64,000 nt of DNA from Clostridium liquoris (GTDB taxonomy: Bacteria > Bacillota > Clostridia > Clostridiales > Clostridiaceae), in assembly GCF_002995785.1 (NCBI RefSeq), contig NZ_PVXO01000005.1, forward strand, positions 143,567 to 207,566. Reading direction: 5' to 3'. This document shows positions 18,344-27,569 of this stretch, in pieces. The notes below the pieces were generated by a model. The model had not been told where the DNA came from, did not search any database, and saw nothing but the letters and a program-made list of their open reading frames with translations. The position numbers and the translations under genes were made by a program. Every line of letters starts with the position of its first letter. The stretch's first letter is position 1.

Positions 18344-19734
18344 TTGACTTAACAAAAGCGGTAACGGTATTCATTGGTCGACGCGGTGAACACAATTACC
18401 GAAATATTGAGTTTGATGTATCAAGCCTACTGGAAAATAACTACCCAAGTGCCTCCTTAAATGCGATTTACAAAAGGCCTGATGGGATTGCATATCCGGT
18501 AGTCACGAACTACGCTGATGGTGTCCTTACATGGCAGCCCAATGCAACGGACACATCATTTGTTGGTGTTGGTCGGCTTGAAATAAGGGTTACTTATGGT
18601 GATGTGGTTGGAAAGAGTGCAAGAATACTAACCATAGTGGAGGATGCTCTTGTGGATGGAATTGTTGAACCACCAGAACCTCCTGCACAGGAATGGTTAA
18701 ATAGAGTGCTTTCGGCTTTAGCTGAACTGGATATTGATGAAATAAATAATCTGCTCAACCTCACTTACAATCTATTAAACAACAACTATGATTTGCTAAA
18801 TACAACACACAATTTGGTTGAGGATACCCGCGAAAATTTATATAGGCGGACAGGTATTCTACTCAACCATTTGCATCCAATAGAAACAGCTAGTGCACCG
18901 GATATGATTAGCCGGAGAGCAGCCATCACATTTAACAACATAGCAAATGGAAACAATGTAGTGATTGGCATGATAACATATACCTTCGTTACAGCTTTGG
19001 GCAGTCCAGCTGCAAATAATGTGCAGGTTCTAATTCAAGACACCCTTCGTAATACAGTTAAGACACTTGCTAGAGCTATAAGGGGCATTGATGACGAAAT
19101 GAATATTGCCTATGGAACTGGGACTGATCCAAACCCAATTTGTACAGCTTACTGGACAAGTCAGAGGTTTTCCATAGGTAGTACCACCGTTGAGGCAGGT
19201 GAGAGCCTTTTTCTACTTGAAAGAGCAGAAAATGTGACTTCCGCAATACCTCTCTCATCCACTGCAACCACTATTATTAGTGACTTCACCCGGTCGGCCT
19301 ATTCAAGATATATTTTGTCTGGCAATGTCTCAGGTTCAGGCGGTGTAAACAGTGTCCGTGGCCCTTTGCACACGATATTACCTATTAATAGTGTGGTTAT
19401 TGGCGGTCAGGGCGGAGAATTGTATACGACGGCTTATGATTGCCATTTGATAACTCTTTGTCGTCAATCGGATACTAGTGAAAAGGAACTGGACTTGTAT
19501 ATTTCCAATGATGAGGAGACGTTCACCAGAATTCAACGGAGTACACCTGTCGGATCGAATACTTCAGCAGAATCCTTGCACATTCATATTCAAATGCGGC
19601 AGGCCAGAGTTCCAGCCGGTTATGGACTGTATATCTGTATGGGAAGTGATGGAACATCATCAAATGCTTATTGTGATTTAAAGTTTACCTATCACCTGTA
19701 CCCTGTCCATCTTACACCTGAGCCAAATGATTAA
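18340..19734 (+). CDS. Baseplate upper protein-like / receptor-binding protein
   Basis: A 464-residue protein. The first ~110 residues (FDVSSLLENNYPSASLNAIYKRPDG...GVGRLEIRVTYGDVVGKSARILTIVEDAL) resemble the BppU N-terminal immunoglobulin-like domain that docks on the distal tail. Residues ~118-175 are heptad-rich (LNNLLNLTYNLLNNNYDLLNTTHNL) and look like a trimeric coiled coil. The rest is beta-rich and could be the receptor-binding head. Its place between holin and endolysin is odd but seen in clostridial phages. It overlaps the holin gene by four bases. Confidence 0.65.
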   Translation: MIDLTKAVTVFIGRRGEHNYRNIEFDVSSLLENNYPSASLNAIYKRPDGIAYPVVTNYADGVLTWQPNATDTSFVGVGRLEIRVTYGDVVGKSARILTIVEDALVDGIVEPPEPPAQEWLNRVLSALAELDIDEINNLLNLTYNLLNNNYDLLNTTHNLVEDTRENLYRRTGILLNHLHPIETASAPDMISRRAAITFNNIANGNNVVIGMITYTFVTALGSPAANNVQVLIQDTLRNTVKTLARAIRGIDDEMNIAYGTGTDPNPICTAYWTSQRFSIGSTTVEAGESLFLLERAENVTSAIPLSSTATTIISDFTRSAYSRYILSGNVSGSGGVNSVRGPLHTILPINSVVIGGQGGELYTTAYDCHLITLCRQSDTSEKELDLYISNDEETFTRIQRSTPVGSNTSAESLHIHIQMRQARVPAGYGLYICMGSDGTSSNAYCDLKFTYHLYPVHLTPEPND

Positions 19735-19751
19735 ATGTTGAGGTGATTATA

Positions 19752-20453
19752 ATGAAATTATACAAATTAATACTTACGAATAATGCCTGTTACAAAGCAG
19801 GCAAAACAATAAAACCGAAGGGTATAATGGTTCACTCTACAGGGGCTAACAACCCGTGGTTGAAGAGATATGTTGGTCCAGATGACGGTTTGCTCGGAAA
19901 GAACCAATACAACAATCATTGGAATCAGGATAAACCCGGAGGTCGTCAAGTTTGTGTCCATGCTTTTATTGGTAAGTTAGCAGATGGCTCCATTGCCACA
20001 TACCAAACATTGCCTTGGAATCATCGTGGTTGGCATGCTGGAGGAGATGCGAATAACACGCATATAGGATTTGAGATTTGCGAGGACGGTCTAACCGATG
20101 GCTCGTATTTTTCTGCTGTTTATAAGGAAGCAGTAGAGCTTTGTGTACATCTTTGCAAACTCTATGGACTAAGTGAGAAGGATATCATCTGTCATAGTGA
20201 AGGCTATAAGCAAGGTATAGCCAGTAACCATGCGGATGTTATGCACTGGTTTCCTAAGCATGGCAAGACCATGGATACCTTTAGAGCAGATGTTAAGAAA
20301 CTTCTAAGAGAAGAAGAAAAATCAGCAGAACCAGCGAAAAAGAAATACTATCGTGTACAAATAGGTGCATACACTGTCAAAGCAAATGCTGAGGCGCAGC
20401 TTGCAAAAGCTAAAAAGGCAGGATTTACGGATGCATTTATTAAGTATGATTAA
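19752..20453 (+). CDS. N-acetylmuramoyl-L-alanine amidase endolysin
   Basis: A 233-residue endolysin. Residues ~20-175 are an Amidase_2 (PGRP-type zinc amidase) domain: MVHSTGANNP and the SNHADVMHWFPKHG motif carry zinc histidines, and WNHRGWHAGG/IGFEICED complete the active site. After a lysine-rich linker, KKYYRVQIGAYTVKANAEAQLAKAKKAGF is a half-length SPOR-type wall-binding repeat. No signal peptide, so export depends on the holin. ATG 19752 follows AGGTGATTAT; the upstream in-frame GTG lacks a site. Confidence 0.93.
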   Translation: MKLYKLILTNNACYKAGKTIKPKGIMVHSTGANNPWLKRYVGPDDGLLGKNQYNNHWNQDKPGGRQVCVHAFIGKLADGSIATYQTLPWNHRGWHAGGDANNTHIGFEICEDGLTDGSYFSAVYKEAVELCVHLCKLYGLSEKDIICHSEGYKQGIASNHADVMHWFPKHGKTMDTFRADVKKLLREEEKSAEPAKKKYYRVQIGAYTVKANAEAQLAKAKKAGFTDAFIKYD

Positions 20454-20533
20454 TCAAGGGGAGCGAGTTAATAGGCAATTATGCTTTAGCTTTACAGAGT
20501 TTCCCTAAAAAATATTAACTATTAGATGTATAT

Positions 20534-20570
20534 AGCCTGTGGGGGTTATTCCCTTGCAGGCTCTTTTTTT
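20534..20570 (+). terminator. Rho-independent terminator after endolysin
   Basis: AGCCTGTGGGGG pairs with TCCCTTGCAGGCT and is followed by T8 after one C. It ends the lysis cassette. Confidence 0.85.
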
Positions 20571-20649
20571 ATGCTCTGATTTAATTTAATTTTTACAAAT
20601 CCTCAACTTCGACCTGTTCCCGCGGCTATTAGGTAGGAGGTGATTCTAC

Positions 20650-20886
20650 ATGAATCAGCATGAGGTTAAAAAAGTTATGAAGATCTCAGATGGGGTTATA
20701 GACAAAAGCACCGAATTAAAGAAAATGTCACAGGAGCAGCTACAGCGTGAGTTTGATTATATTCAAGCAGAGAAATTACTTAGAAAGATGCTCCAAAAAG
20801 GTTTAATAACGGAAGCAGAATTCAACAAGATAGAGGCACTTAATCGCCAATCTTTCTCTCCTTTTTTAGCGGAGATAATGCCCTGA
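20650..20886 (+). CDS. SHOCT-domain small protein
   Basis: A 78-residue protein whose C-terminal half (IQAEKLLRKMLQKGLITEAEFNKIEALNRQ) is a SHOCT helix pair; the N-terminal part is a charged helix. Such small SHOCT proteins regularly precede the serine recombinases in clostridial prophages. Its ribosome site is GGTAGGAGGTG. The recombinase gene begins 61 bases later. The role is not known; a recombination-directionality or assembly factor is possible but unsupported. Confidence 0.75.
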   Translation: MNQHEVKKVMKISDGVIDKSTELKKMSQEQLQREFDYIQAEKLLRKMLQKGLITEAEFNKIEALNRQSFSPFLAEIMP

Positions 20887-20947
20887 ATTCGTTGATATAT
20901 AAGGGTTTCAGAGGTAATATGTGACCTACCAAGAAGGAGGTGAGGCG

Positions 20948-22507
20948 ATGAAAAAGATAACGAAAATAGAAGGAAATAAGGTTGCATCGATTATCAAACC
21001 TAAACTACGAGTGGCCGCATACTGTCGTGTTTCTACGGGTAGTGATGAACAGTTAGTAAGTCTACAAGCACAAAAATCCCATTATGAGACTTACATAAAG
21101 GCAAACCCAGAATGGGAGTATGTTGGCTTGTATTATGATGAGGGAATTAGTGGTACCAAAAAAGAAAACCGAACGGAACTTCTCAGAATGCTGTCAGATT
21201 GTGAAAACAAGAAGATTGACTTAATTATTACAAAGTCCATTAGTAGGTTTGCGAGAAACACTACGGATTGTTTGGAGATGGTTCGTAAACTGCTGGACAT
21301 TGGGATTTATATCTACTTTGAGAAAGAGAATATCAATACCCAATCAATGGAAAGTGAACTGATGCTTTCTATATTAAGTGGGCTTGCAGAAAGTGAGTCA
21401 ATCTCCATTTCGGAAAATAACAAGTGGGCAATTCAAAGGAGATTTCAGAACGGAACTTTTAAGATTTCTTACCCACCATATGGCTATGACAACATTGATG
21501 GTCAAATGGTGGTAAACCCTGAGCAAGCAGAAATTGTGAAGTATATTTTCGCAGAAGTATTATCAGGCAAGGGTACACAGAAAATAGCAGATGATCTTAA
21601 TCAGAAGGGTATCCCTTCCAAAAGAGGCGTTCGTTGGACTGCTACCACAATTCGAGGAATTCTAAAAAATGAGAAATATACCGGGGATGTTATACTGCAA
21701 AAAACCTATACAGATTCCCGTTTTAATAAGCGCACCAATTATGGTGAGAAAAACAGATATTTAATAGAAAATCATCATGAGGCAATTATCAGCCATGAAG
21801 TGTTTGAAGCAGTAGAGGCTGCCTTAAATCAAAGGGCAAAAGAAAAGGGAATAGAAAAGCGTAATGATAAGTACCAAAACCGGTATTCTTTCTCCGGAAA
21901 AATTATTTGCTCGGAATGTGGTAGCACCTTTAAAAGACGAATTCATTCATCCGGCACAAGAAAATATGTAGCCTGGTGTTGTAGTAAACACTTAAAGCAG
22001 ATAACAGAATGTTCAATGCAGTTTATTCGAGATGAGGATATAAAGACGGCCTTTGTTACTATGATTAACAAGCTGATTTTCGGAAGAAAACTTATTCTAC
22101 AACCACTATTAGATGCTTTGCGTGGAATGAGCAACTCAGATAACCTTTCAAGAATTCAGGAATTAGAGAAGCAAATTGAAAAAAATGCAGAACAGAGAGA
22201 ACTGCTTGTAAAGCTTATGGCAAAGGGGTATCTAGAACCTGCCCTTTTTAACAGAGAAAACAATGAACTGCAAATGGAAGCAGATAATTATATGGGTCAA
22301 AAAGAAGCTTTAATTCATGCTTTAAATGGAGAATTATCAAAGGTGCAGGAAGTCAGTAGCTTAATAAAGTTTACAAATAAGGCTGAAATGATAAACATAT
22401 TTAACGAGCAAATTTTCAACGATCATATTGAAAAAATTATCGTTTACTCAAGGGTAGAGATAGGTTTCGTTATGAAATGTGGAATCACACTAAGGGAAAG
22501 GATGTGA
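20948..22507 (+). CDS. Large serine recombinase 1
   Basis: A 519-residue large serine recombinase. The catalytic serine is in [13 protein letters not shown] near residue 27; [14 protein letters not shown] carries the conserved arginines. A recombinase domain follows (PYGYDNIDGQMVVNPEQAEIVKYIF...GILKNEKYTGD), then the zinc ribbon with CSECG and CCSKH...C, and a coiled coil near residues 395-460. ATG 20948 follows AAGGAGGTGAGG. It overlaps the next gene by GTGA, so the three recombinase genes form one translational unit that likely carries out prophage integration and excision. Confidence 0.92.
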   Translation: MKKITKIEGNKVASIIKPKLRVAAYCRVSTGSDEQLVSLQAQKSHYETYIKANPEWEYVGLYYDEGISGTKKENRTELLRMLSDCENKKIDLIITKSISRFARNTTDCLEMVRKLLDIGIYIYFEKENINTQSMESELMLSILSGLAESESISISENNKWAIQRRFQNGTFKISYPPYGYDNIDGQMVVNPEQAEIVKYIFAEVLSGKGTQKIADDLNQKGIPSKRGVRWTATTIRGILKNEKYTGDVILQKTYTDSRFNKRTNYGEKNRYLIENHHEAIISHEVFEAVEAALNQRAKEKGIEKRNDKYQNRYSFSGKIICSECGSTFKRRIHSSGTRKYVAWCCSKHLKQITECSMQFIRDEDIKTAFVTMINKLIFGRKLILQPLLDALRGMSNSDNLSRIQELEKQIEKNAEQRELLVKLMAKGYLEPALFNRENNELQMEADNYMGQKEALIHALNGELSKVQEVSSLIKFTNKAEMINIFNEQIFNDHIEKIIVYSRVEIGFVMKCGITLRERM

Positions 22508-22941
22508 GAAAAGTGGCACATACGCCTTATGGCTATAGGATAGAGAATGGAATAGCAGTTATCGATGAAGAAAAAGCTGAAAAGGTTAAGAATTTGTATA
22601 AGGGCTACTTATCAGGCCTTTCCTTATCGGTCGCGGCAAAGTCTGCTGGAATAGATGCTTATCATGGAACTGCTGGAAGGATGCTAAGAAATGAACGTTA
22701 TCTTGGTGATGATTATTACCCTGCCATCATTGATAAAGAAACCTACGAAAAAGCAGAAGCAGAGAGGGTAAAGAGAGCGAAAAAGCTAGGCAGAATCTTT
22801 GAACCCAAGACAGAAGATAAACCTACTATTTCTAAGAAATTTACCATAGGACAAGTAATTCAGAAGCATACAAATCCTTTTACACAAGCGGAATTTGTAT
22901 ACAGCTTAATAGAAAGTGAGGGACAGCAAGATGGCAGTTAA
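22504..22941 (+). CDS. Small recombinase-domain protein (no catalytic domain)
   Basis: A 145-residue protein with only the recombinase DNA-binding region: [26 protein letters not shown], a helical [10 protein letters not shown] segment, and [30 protein letters not shown]. The N-terminal resolvase domain with the catalytic serine is absent. Start GTG 22504 overlaps the stop of recombinase 1 in GTGA; the in-frame ATG at 22477 lies inside that gene. It is the middle member of a conserved trio and may help DNA recognition or synapsis; that is inference. Confidence 0.85.
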   Translation: MRKVAHTPYGYRIENGIAVIDEEKAEKVKNLYKGYLSGLSLSVAAKSAGIDAYHGTAGRMLRNERYLGDDYYPAIIDKETYEKAEAERVKRAKKLGRIFEPKTEDKPTISKKFTIGQVIQKHTNPFTQAEFVYSLIESEGQQDGS

Positions 22942-24409
22942 TAAAAATGTAATGATTATACCTGCAATAAAACGTATGGGCAACAATCGAAAAGAAGATG
23001 AAACACCAAAACTTCGGGTCGCTGCTTATTGCCGAGTTTCCACAGACAGTGATGAGCAGGCTAGTAGTTACGAAGTGCAGATTGAACACTATACAGAGTT
23101 TATCAAGAAGAATTCAGAGTGGGAATTTGCAGGGATCTTTGCTGATGATGGCATCAGCGGCACAAATACAAAAAATCGCGACGAATTTAATCGAATGATT
23201 GATGAGTGCATGGCTGGGAAAATTGATATGGTTATTACCAAATCAATAAGCCGATTTGCTAGAAATACCTTGGACTGTCTACAATACATCAGGAAACTTA
23301 AAGATAAAAATGTAGCAGTATATTTTGAGAAAGAAAATATCAATACACTGGATGCCAAAGGTGAAATTATGCTTACCATTATGGCATCCTTAGCGCAACA
23401 AGAGAGCCAGTCATTAAGCCAGAATGTAAAGCTTGGCTATCAATACCGATACCAACAGGGAGAGGTAATGGTCAATTGTTCTAGGTTTTTAGGATATACC
23501 AAAGATGAAAATAAGCGATTAGTAATTGTGCCGGAGGAAGCTGAAATAGTCAAAAGGATTTACCGAGAGTATCTTGAAGGCTCAAGTATGGATAAAATCA
23601 AAAAAGGACTTGAAGCTGATGGCATACTTACGGGAGCGGGGAAAAAAAGGTGGCATACCAGTACTATAAGGAAGATATTAAGCAATGAAAAATATATTGG
23701 TGATGCATTACTCCAAAAAACTTACACAGTAGATTTTCTTACAAAAAAGAGGGTTGTAAATAACGGTATCGTACCTCAATATTATGTTGAGAATAGTCAT
23801 GAAGCCATTATCCCGCGTGAAATTTTCATGCAGGTACAAGAAGAGTTAGTTCGTAGAAGTAGAGGACATATAAGTACTAGTGGAAAGAAAAGAAACTTTA
23901 GTTCAAATCATGTATTTTCGCAAATTATCTTCTGTGGTGAGTGTGGCGAAATATACCGTAGAGTTCATTGGAATAACCGAGGTAAAAAATCGATTGTTTG
24001 GAGATGCGTCAGTAGACTTGAGAATACAGGGTTAACTTGTCATTCCCGAACCGTGCTGGAGGATATGATAGGCCTTGCTACGGCGGAGGCAATTAATAAA
24101 CTAATAGGGCAAAAGGATGGCTTTTTAACTATCTTAAAGGAAAATATAGAAACAGTGATAAGTGAAACGGACAATAATATTGTTTCCGAGATAGATAAAA
24201 AGCTAGAGGAATTACAAAAAGACCTTTTGAGACTGGCCAATTCCAAAGAGGATTATAACGATATAGCCGATGAGATTTACAGGCTCAGAGAGGAAAGGCA
24301 TAAGGCTTTAGCAGAAGAAGCTGGCAAAAAAGGCTCCAAGCAAAGGCTAGAAGATATGGAAAAATTCCTTAATGAACAATCCACCCTCCTGGATGAGTAT
24401 GATGAGTAA
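22931..24409 (+). CDS. Large serine recombinase 2 (C terminus cut by in-frame stop)
   Basis: A 492-residue large serine recombinase: catalytic serine in [25 protein letters not shown], recombinase domain with [27 protein letters not shown], zinc ribbon CGECG...C...C, then a coiled coil to YDE. The frame stays open after the TAA at 24407 for 28 codons (LVRRLIEKITVYDN...GVEVDV), ending at TAA 24494. Those residues are the normal C-terminal end of this family, so the stop is a CAA-to-TAA type lesion or a readthrough site. ATG 22931 follows GTGAGGGAC and overlaps the previous gene by eleven bases. Confidence 0.88.
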   Translation: MAVNKNVMIIPAIKRMGNNRKEDETPKLRVAAYCRVSTDSDEQASSYEVQIEHYTEFIKKNSEWEFAGIFADDGISGTNTKNRDEFNRMIDECMAGKIDMVITKSISRFARNTLDCLQYIRKLKDKNVAVYFEKENINTLDAKGEIMLTIMASLAQQESQSLSQNVKLGYQYRYQQGEVMVNCSRFLGYTKDENKRLVIVPEEAEIVKRIYREYLEGSSMDKIKKGLEADGILTGAGKKRWHTSTIRKILSNEKYIGDALLQKTYTVDFLTKKRVVNNGIVPQYYVENSHEAIIPREIFMQVQEELVRRSRGHISTSGKKRNFSSNHVFSQIIFCGECGEIYRRVHWNNRGKKSIVWRCVSRLENTGLTCHSRTVLEDMIGLATAEAINKLIGQKDGFLTILKENIETVISETDNNIVSEIDKKLEELQKDLLRLANSKEDYNDIADEIYRLREERHKALAEEAGKKGSKQRLEDMEKFLNEQSTLLDEYDE

Positions 24410-24514
24410 CTAGTAAGGAGACTTATAGAGAAAATAACGGTCTATGATAATAAACTAACTATTGAATTTAAATCTGGTGTAGAAGTAGATGTATAAACAT
24501 AACCTACATGAATG

Positions 24515-24560
24515 ACCACCATTCAGGAGAAATATTCTCTTGATTGGTGGTTTTCTTCTT
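24515..24560 (+). terminator. Rho-independent terminator after recombinases
   Basis: ACCACCATTCAGGAGA pairs almost perfectly with TCTCTTGATTGGTGGT across an AATAT loop and is followed by TTTTCTTCTT. Marks the right transcriptional end of the prophage; the attachment site is probably near here but cannot be defined without the other prophage end. Confidence 0.85.
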
Positions 24561-24561
24561 A

Positions 24562-24617
24562 TTGACTGGAATTGGTAAAAGGAATATAATCTTATTAACA
24601 ATGTTGTTGATATTGTT
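24562..24617 (+). promoter_or_regulatory. Near-consensus promoter with operator-like palindrome
   Basis: TTGACT (24562-24567), 17-base spacer and TATAAT (24585-24590), followed by AACAAT (24597-24602) and its inverse ATTGTT (24612-24617) at the transcription start. This predicts strong sigma-A transcription of the DUF1413 gene with repressor control. Confidence 0.75.
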
Positions 24618-24637
24618 ATTGATGAGGAGATGACAAC

Positions 24638-24883
24638 ATGAGTGATGTTAATGAGTTACTAGAACAAGCTATTAAGGAAACTGAAAACTTGAATGAAGGT
24701 GAAGTCTTTCTTGTAAAAGATCTATTCAAGGGTTATGTATGGAATAGAATACCTAGAAAGGATCGGCTTCTGCTTGGGACTTTATTTTTAAACTACATAA
24801 ATAAAATGGAAGGTAATATAAAGGCTATTGAAAAAACTTCATCTAATCAGCAGAGGTATAAAAAGATTAACTCTGGATACTAG
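24638..24883 (+). CDS. DUF1413 protein
   Basis: An 81-residue protein of the DUF1413 type: EGEVFLVKDLFKGYVWNRIPRKDRLLLGTLFLNYI is the family core, in which a helix-turn-helix-like fold is plausible. It follows a near-consensus promoter and a GAGGAGATGAC ribosome site. It lies just outside the prophage terminator and 70 bases before the next gene. Members are common near mobile elements; function is not established. Confidence 0.7.
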   Translation: MSDVNELLEQAIKETENLNEGEVFLVKDLFKGYVWNRIPRKDRLLLGTLFLNYINKMEGNIKAIEKTSSNQQRYKKINSGY

Positions 24884-24955
24884 CTGAAATGATTTATTGC
24901 CTTTTTACTAATATTCCTAAGAATAGCAAAATCACATGCGAGAGGTGGTGAAAGA

Positions 24956-25795
24956 ATGCTAAGCATTGAGGAATACATTGCACGAAGGAAAAAGGAAGAT
25001 AAATTCAATGAATTTGACATTGATTCACGTGCACAAAATATGAAAATCTGTGTTGATTATGTATTTGAGTATTTTAACAACTATCTGAATATTACGGAAG
25101 CTGAGGAAAAAACAGTACTCCATAATGAAAAGTTGGAGAAATATCGTAAGCAGCTAAGAGAGTATGATCCTGAAGTTAGAGAATGGGCTGTTAGTATTTA
25201 TAATGAGTACGGGAAGCAAATACACAGATACATTGGAAACATCATGAAGGAGAATGACCTTTTCTTTTTATATAATACTGATAGTGAATTTAGAAATGCT
25301 TCATATGATTGTTATTCACGACTAATTAAAAGGTTACCATTTCTTAAGGATCAGACAGAAATGCTTTTTCTTTTTATAAAAGAATATCATAGGGTAGAAA
25401 GTGAGCAAAAGTTTAATTTTGGGATACCGTCAATATCGGAAGAAATTACTGATTGGATTGAGAAAACCTGGGCAAAGCATCAAGTAAATCTTCTTGCCTT
25501 TGCTTATGATTGGATAAACAGTTTTTTTGATAATGAGGATATTTGGCCCTCAACACATAGAAGAAAGAGTCAATATAATTGGAGAAAGTACGATTATGAT
25601 TATAGGCAAAAAAGTAACCTTTTTAATCTTGATTCTTTGTATAGAAAAATGCCGAAAAAGTCCTTTATAAAAGGTAGAAAGCAGGAATTTGAGATATTAT
25701 TTATGTACTATTGGCTTCACGATATGGAAGGCGATGACGAGGGATATTGGCAGGAATATTTAGAGAAAGTGTTACCTACTTTGAAAAAGTTATAG
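24956..25795 (+). CDS. Unknown protein, 279 residues
   Basis: I do not recognise a family. The protein is soluble, strongly charged and predicted mostly helical, rich in aromatic residues (YDYDYRQK, MYYWLHDMEGDDEGYW) with a central KLEKYRKQLREYDPEVREW helix. No catalytic signature or membrane segment. It has an AGAGGTGGTG ribosome site and is followed after 28 bases by the HEPN/Abi-like gene, so the two and the next gene probably form one operon. Location next to a prophage end makes a defence or anti-phage role possible, not shown. Confidence 0.7.
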   Translation: MLSIEEYIARRKKEDKFNEFDIDSRAQNMKICVDYVFEYFNNYLNITEAEEKTVLHNEKLEKYRKQLREYDPEVREWAVSIYNEYGKQIHRYIGNIMKENDLFFLYNTDSEFRNASYDCYSRLIKRLPFLKDQTEMLFLFIKEYHRVESEQKFNFGIPSISEEITDWIEKTWAKHQVNLLAFAYDWINSFFDNEDIWPSTHRRKSQYNWRKYDYDYRQKSNLFNLDSLYRKMPKKSFIKGRKQEFEILFMYYWLHDMEGDDEGYWQEYLEKVLPTLKKL

Positions 25796-25823
25796 TTATT
25801 AAATATTAGGTGAGGTGAAAAAA

Positions 25824-26738
25824 ATGAATGATAAAGAAATAATTCTTTCAAAAATTGCAGAAATAGTTAGCAGACCAGGCTTTTTTATAAGAAAAAACTC
25901 GGAATTTAAGGCCAGATTAAAATGTGTGGGGCTTAATGACCTTTACGAAAAATATATAGACTATCTGGTGCCATATTTCTATAATCAAGGTTATGCGCAC
26001 AAATTCGAGAATAATAACGAAGAATACGATGTGTTCTTAGGTTTAGATAGTATTTTCTCGGATTTATATAAGGAAAACAGGCATGAGGATATTATCAACC
26101 TGCTAAAAGAAATAACAAAATCTTTCAATGTAAGATACATTTGCGAAAATGGCGTTGAAGACTTTGAAGAACTAGCTAAACTTTACGAGATTTTAGGATT
26201 AAACATATCCATTGAATTTGAAAAAGTTAAAGTTTCTGCTTGTATGGAAAGTGACTTTGTAAGAGTAAGTGAGATGTTTTCTGTTGAATCATGGATAAAA
26301 AGTAACCATATAGAAGTATATGATGCTTACAAATCTGCAGTTGACGCTTATACACAAGGCCATTCAGGAGCTTGTATTGAATCATGTAGGACGTGTATTG
26401 TAAGTATATTTTCAAAATATAAGGGGACTGAAAAGTTTGCAAAATGGATGAGAGGTGTCTTTAATACTAGTGGAGACAGTGCAACTGCATCAGTCGCTGA
26501 CTTAGATAGGGCCCTTAAATCAGATTTAAGAAAAGAAGATTTAGCAGAATTTTTTAATGAAAATAAAGATGGAAAGCTGACAAAGACAAAAACAATTTAT
26601 ATGATTTACTCTATGATGTCTGATTACGGAACCCACAGAAATGAGAATGCTATTGAATTGCCGACAGTTGAAGATGCGCTGTTTTGTTTGAGATTAACTG
26701 ATAGCATTTTATTTTGGGTATATTCAAAAAACAAATAG
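25824..26738 (+). CDS. HEPN/Abi-C-like protein, unknown role
   Basis: A 304-residue protein. The N-terminal half is unassigned. The C-terminal half (VYDAYKSAVDAYTQGHSGACIESCRT...KTIYMIYSMMSDYGTHRNENAIELPTVEDALFCLRLTDSILFWVY) resembles the helical C-terminal domain of proteins named abortive infection family protein: a four-helix HEPN-like bundle in which YGTHRNE stands where RNxYGxGHG is usual. The classical R-x4-6-H ribonuclease motif is not clearly kept. ATG 25824 is chosen over GTG 25815 because AGGTGAGG lies eight bases upstream. Moderate confidence in the fold, low in function. Confidence 0.55.
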   Translation: MNDKEIILSKIAEIVSRPGFFIRKNSEFKARLKCVGLNDLYEKYIDYLVPYFYNQGYAHKFENNNEEYDVFLGLDSIFSDLYKENRHEDIINLLKEITKSFNVRYICENGVEDFEELAKLYEILGLNISIEFEKVKVSACMESDFVRVSEMFSVESWIKSNHIEVYDAYKSAVDAYTQGHSGACIESCRTCIVSIFSKYKGTEKFAKWMRGVFNTSGDSATASVADLDRALKSDLRKEDLAEFFNENKDGKLTKTKTIYMIYSMMSDYGTHRNENAIELPTVEDALFCLRLTDSILFWVYSKNK

Positions 26739-26767
26739 CGATTTTTATTAGTTAAGGAGTGAATAAA

Positions 26768-27217
26768 ATGTCCGACGTAAAAAATGCGTATGATCAGATT
26801 ATTGATTTCTTGAACAATGAAACAGAGAAAACATTATTACTACGAGGTATCGCTGATAAGGAAAAGCATCAGGCCCTTCTTAAAGCTTTGAATGCTCAAG
26901 GGAACTTGAAAGGACTAATTAATTTAATTCATACAACAAAAGATGGAATGGAGAATTTCTTTCGATGGGCGGAACTTTATAAAGTTAACGTACCGAAGAA
27001 ATATGGGCAAGGAATGAAATTATCCAATCTTACAATTTTCTTTGATAATCTGACCACTAAAAGTAGTAGTGATAAATATGATAATTATGCCTTCGATTTT
27101 ATGATTGTATGGCCAATTCAAAGTGTAACAAAAAATGAAAAAGAGATTCAGATGCTGAAAGAAATGGCCGAACGTCAAAAGACAAAAAAGATCATTTACA
27201 ATGCTCCCATAGGCTGA
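26768..27217 (+). pseudogene. Unknown gene truncated by IS3 insertion
   Basis: The reading frame starts at ATG 26768 (AAGGAG site) and runs for 149 codons, of which the last few (NAPIG) come from the inserted IS3-type element; the native 3' end is missing. The remaining protein is soluble and mixed alpha/beta (YDQIIDFLNNETEKTLLLRGIADKEKHQALLKAL; LTIFFDNLTT; FDFMIVWPIQ). I do not recognise a family. Whether the fragment at 28598-28750 beyond the IS is its tail cannot be decided from sequence. Confidence 0.6.
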
Positions 27218-27253
27218 GACACGGGAGCGTGATAAATAAGTTATAATGAAGCC

Positions 27254-27547
27254 ATGGAAAAACGGAACCGATATACCCCAGAATTTAAAACGAAGGTCGT
27301 GCTTGAGGTTCTTCAGGAAGAGCAGACCGTGAATCAAATTGCCGCCAAATATGAGCTGAATCCGGTGATGATCAGCCGGTGGAAAGCCGAGTTTCTTGAG
27401 CGAGCCTCGATGGTGTTCGAGAAGGGAACCAGTGAAGCGGACAAACTGAGAAAGGAGTACGAGAGCAAACAAGAACATCTGGAAAAGCTGGTCGGTCAAC
27501 TAACCGTGGAGATCGACTGGCTCAAAAAAAAATCTGGCCTTAAATAA
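27254..27547 (+). CDS. IS3-family transposase OrfA
   Basis: A 97-residue OrfA with a helix-turn-helix (RYTPEFKTKVVLEVLQEEQTVNQIAAKYELNPVMISRWKAEF) that binds the inverted repeats, followed by a leucine-zipper-like helix ending EIDWLKKKSGLK. It ends next to a run of nine A that would be the programmed frameshift site in this family. Ribosome site is weak, as usual for IS elements. Confidence 0.9.
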   Translation: MEKRNRYTPEFKTKVVLEVLQEEQTVNQIAAKYELNPVMISRWKAEFLERASMVFEKGTSEADKLRKEYESKQEHLEKLVGQLTVEIDWLKKKSGLK

Positions 27548-27569
27548 ATCCGTCAAAGAGCGCCAAGCC

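Noticed and set aside
20454..20649. Small regulatory RNA between endolysin and SHOCT genes
   Set aside because: The only clear structure is the endolysin terminator; no promoter could be supported.
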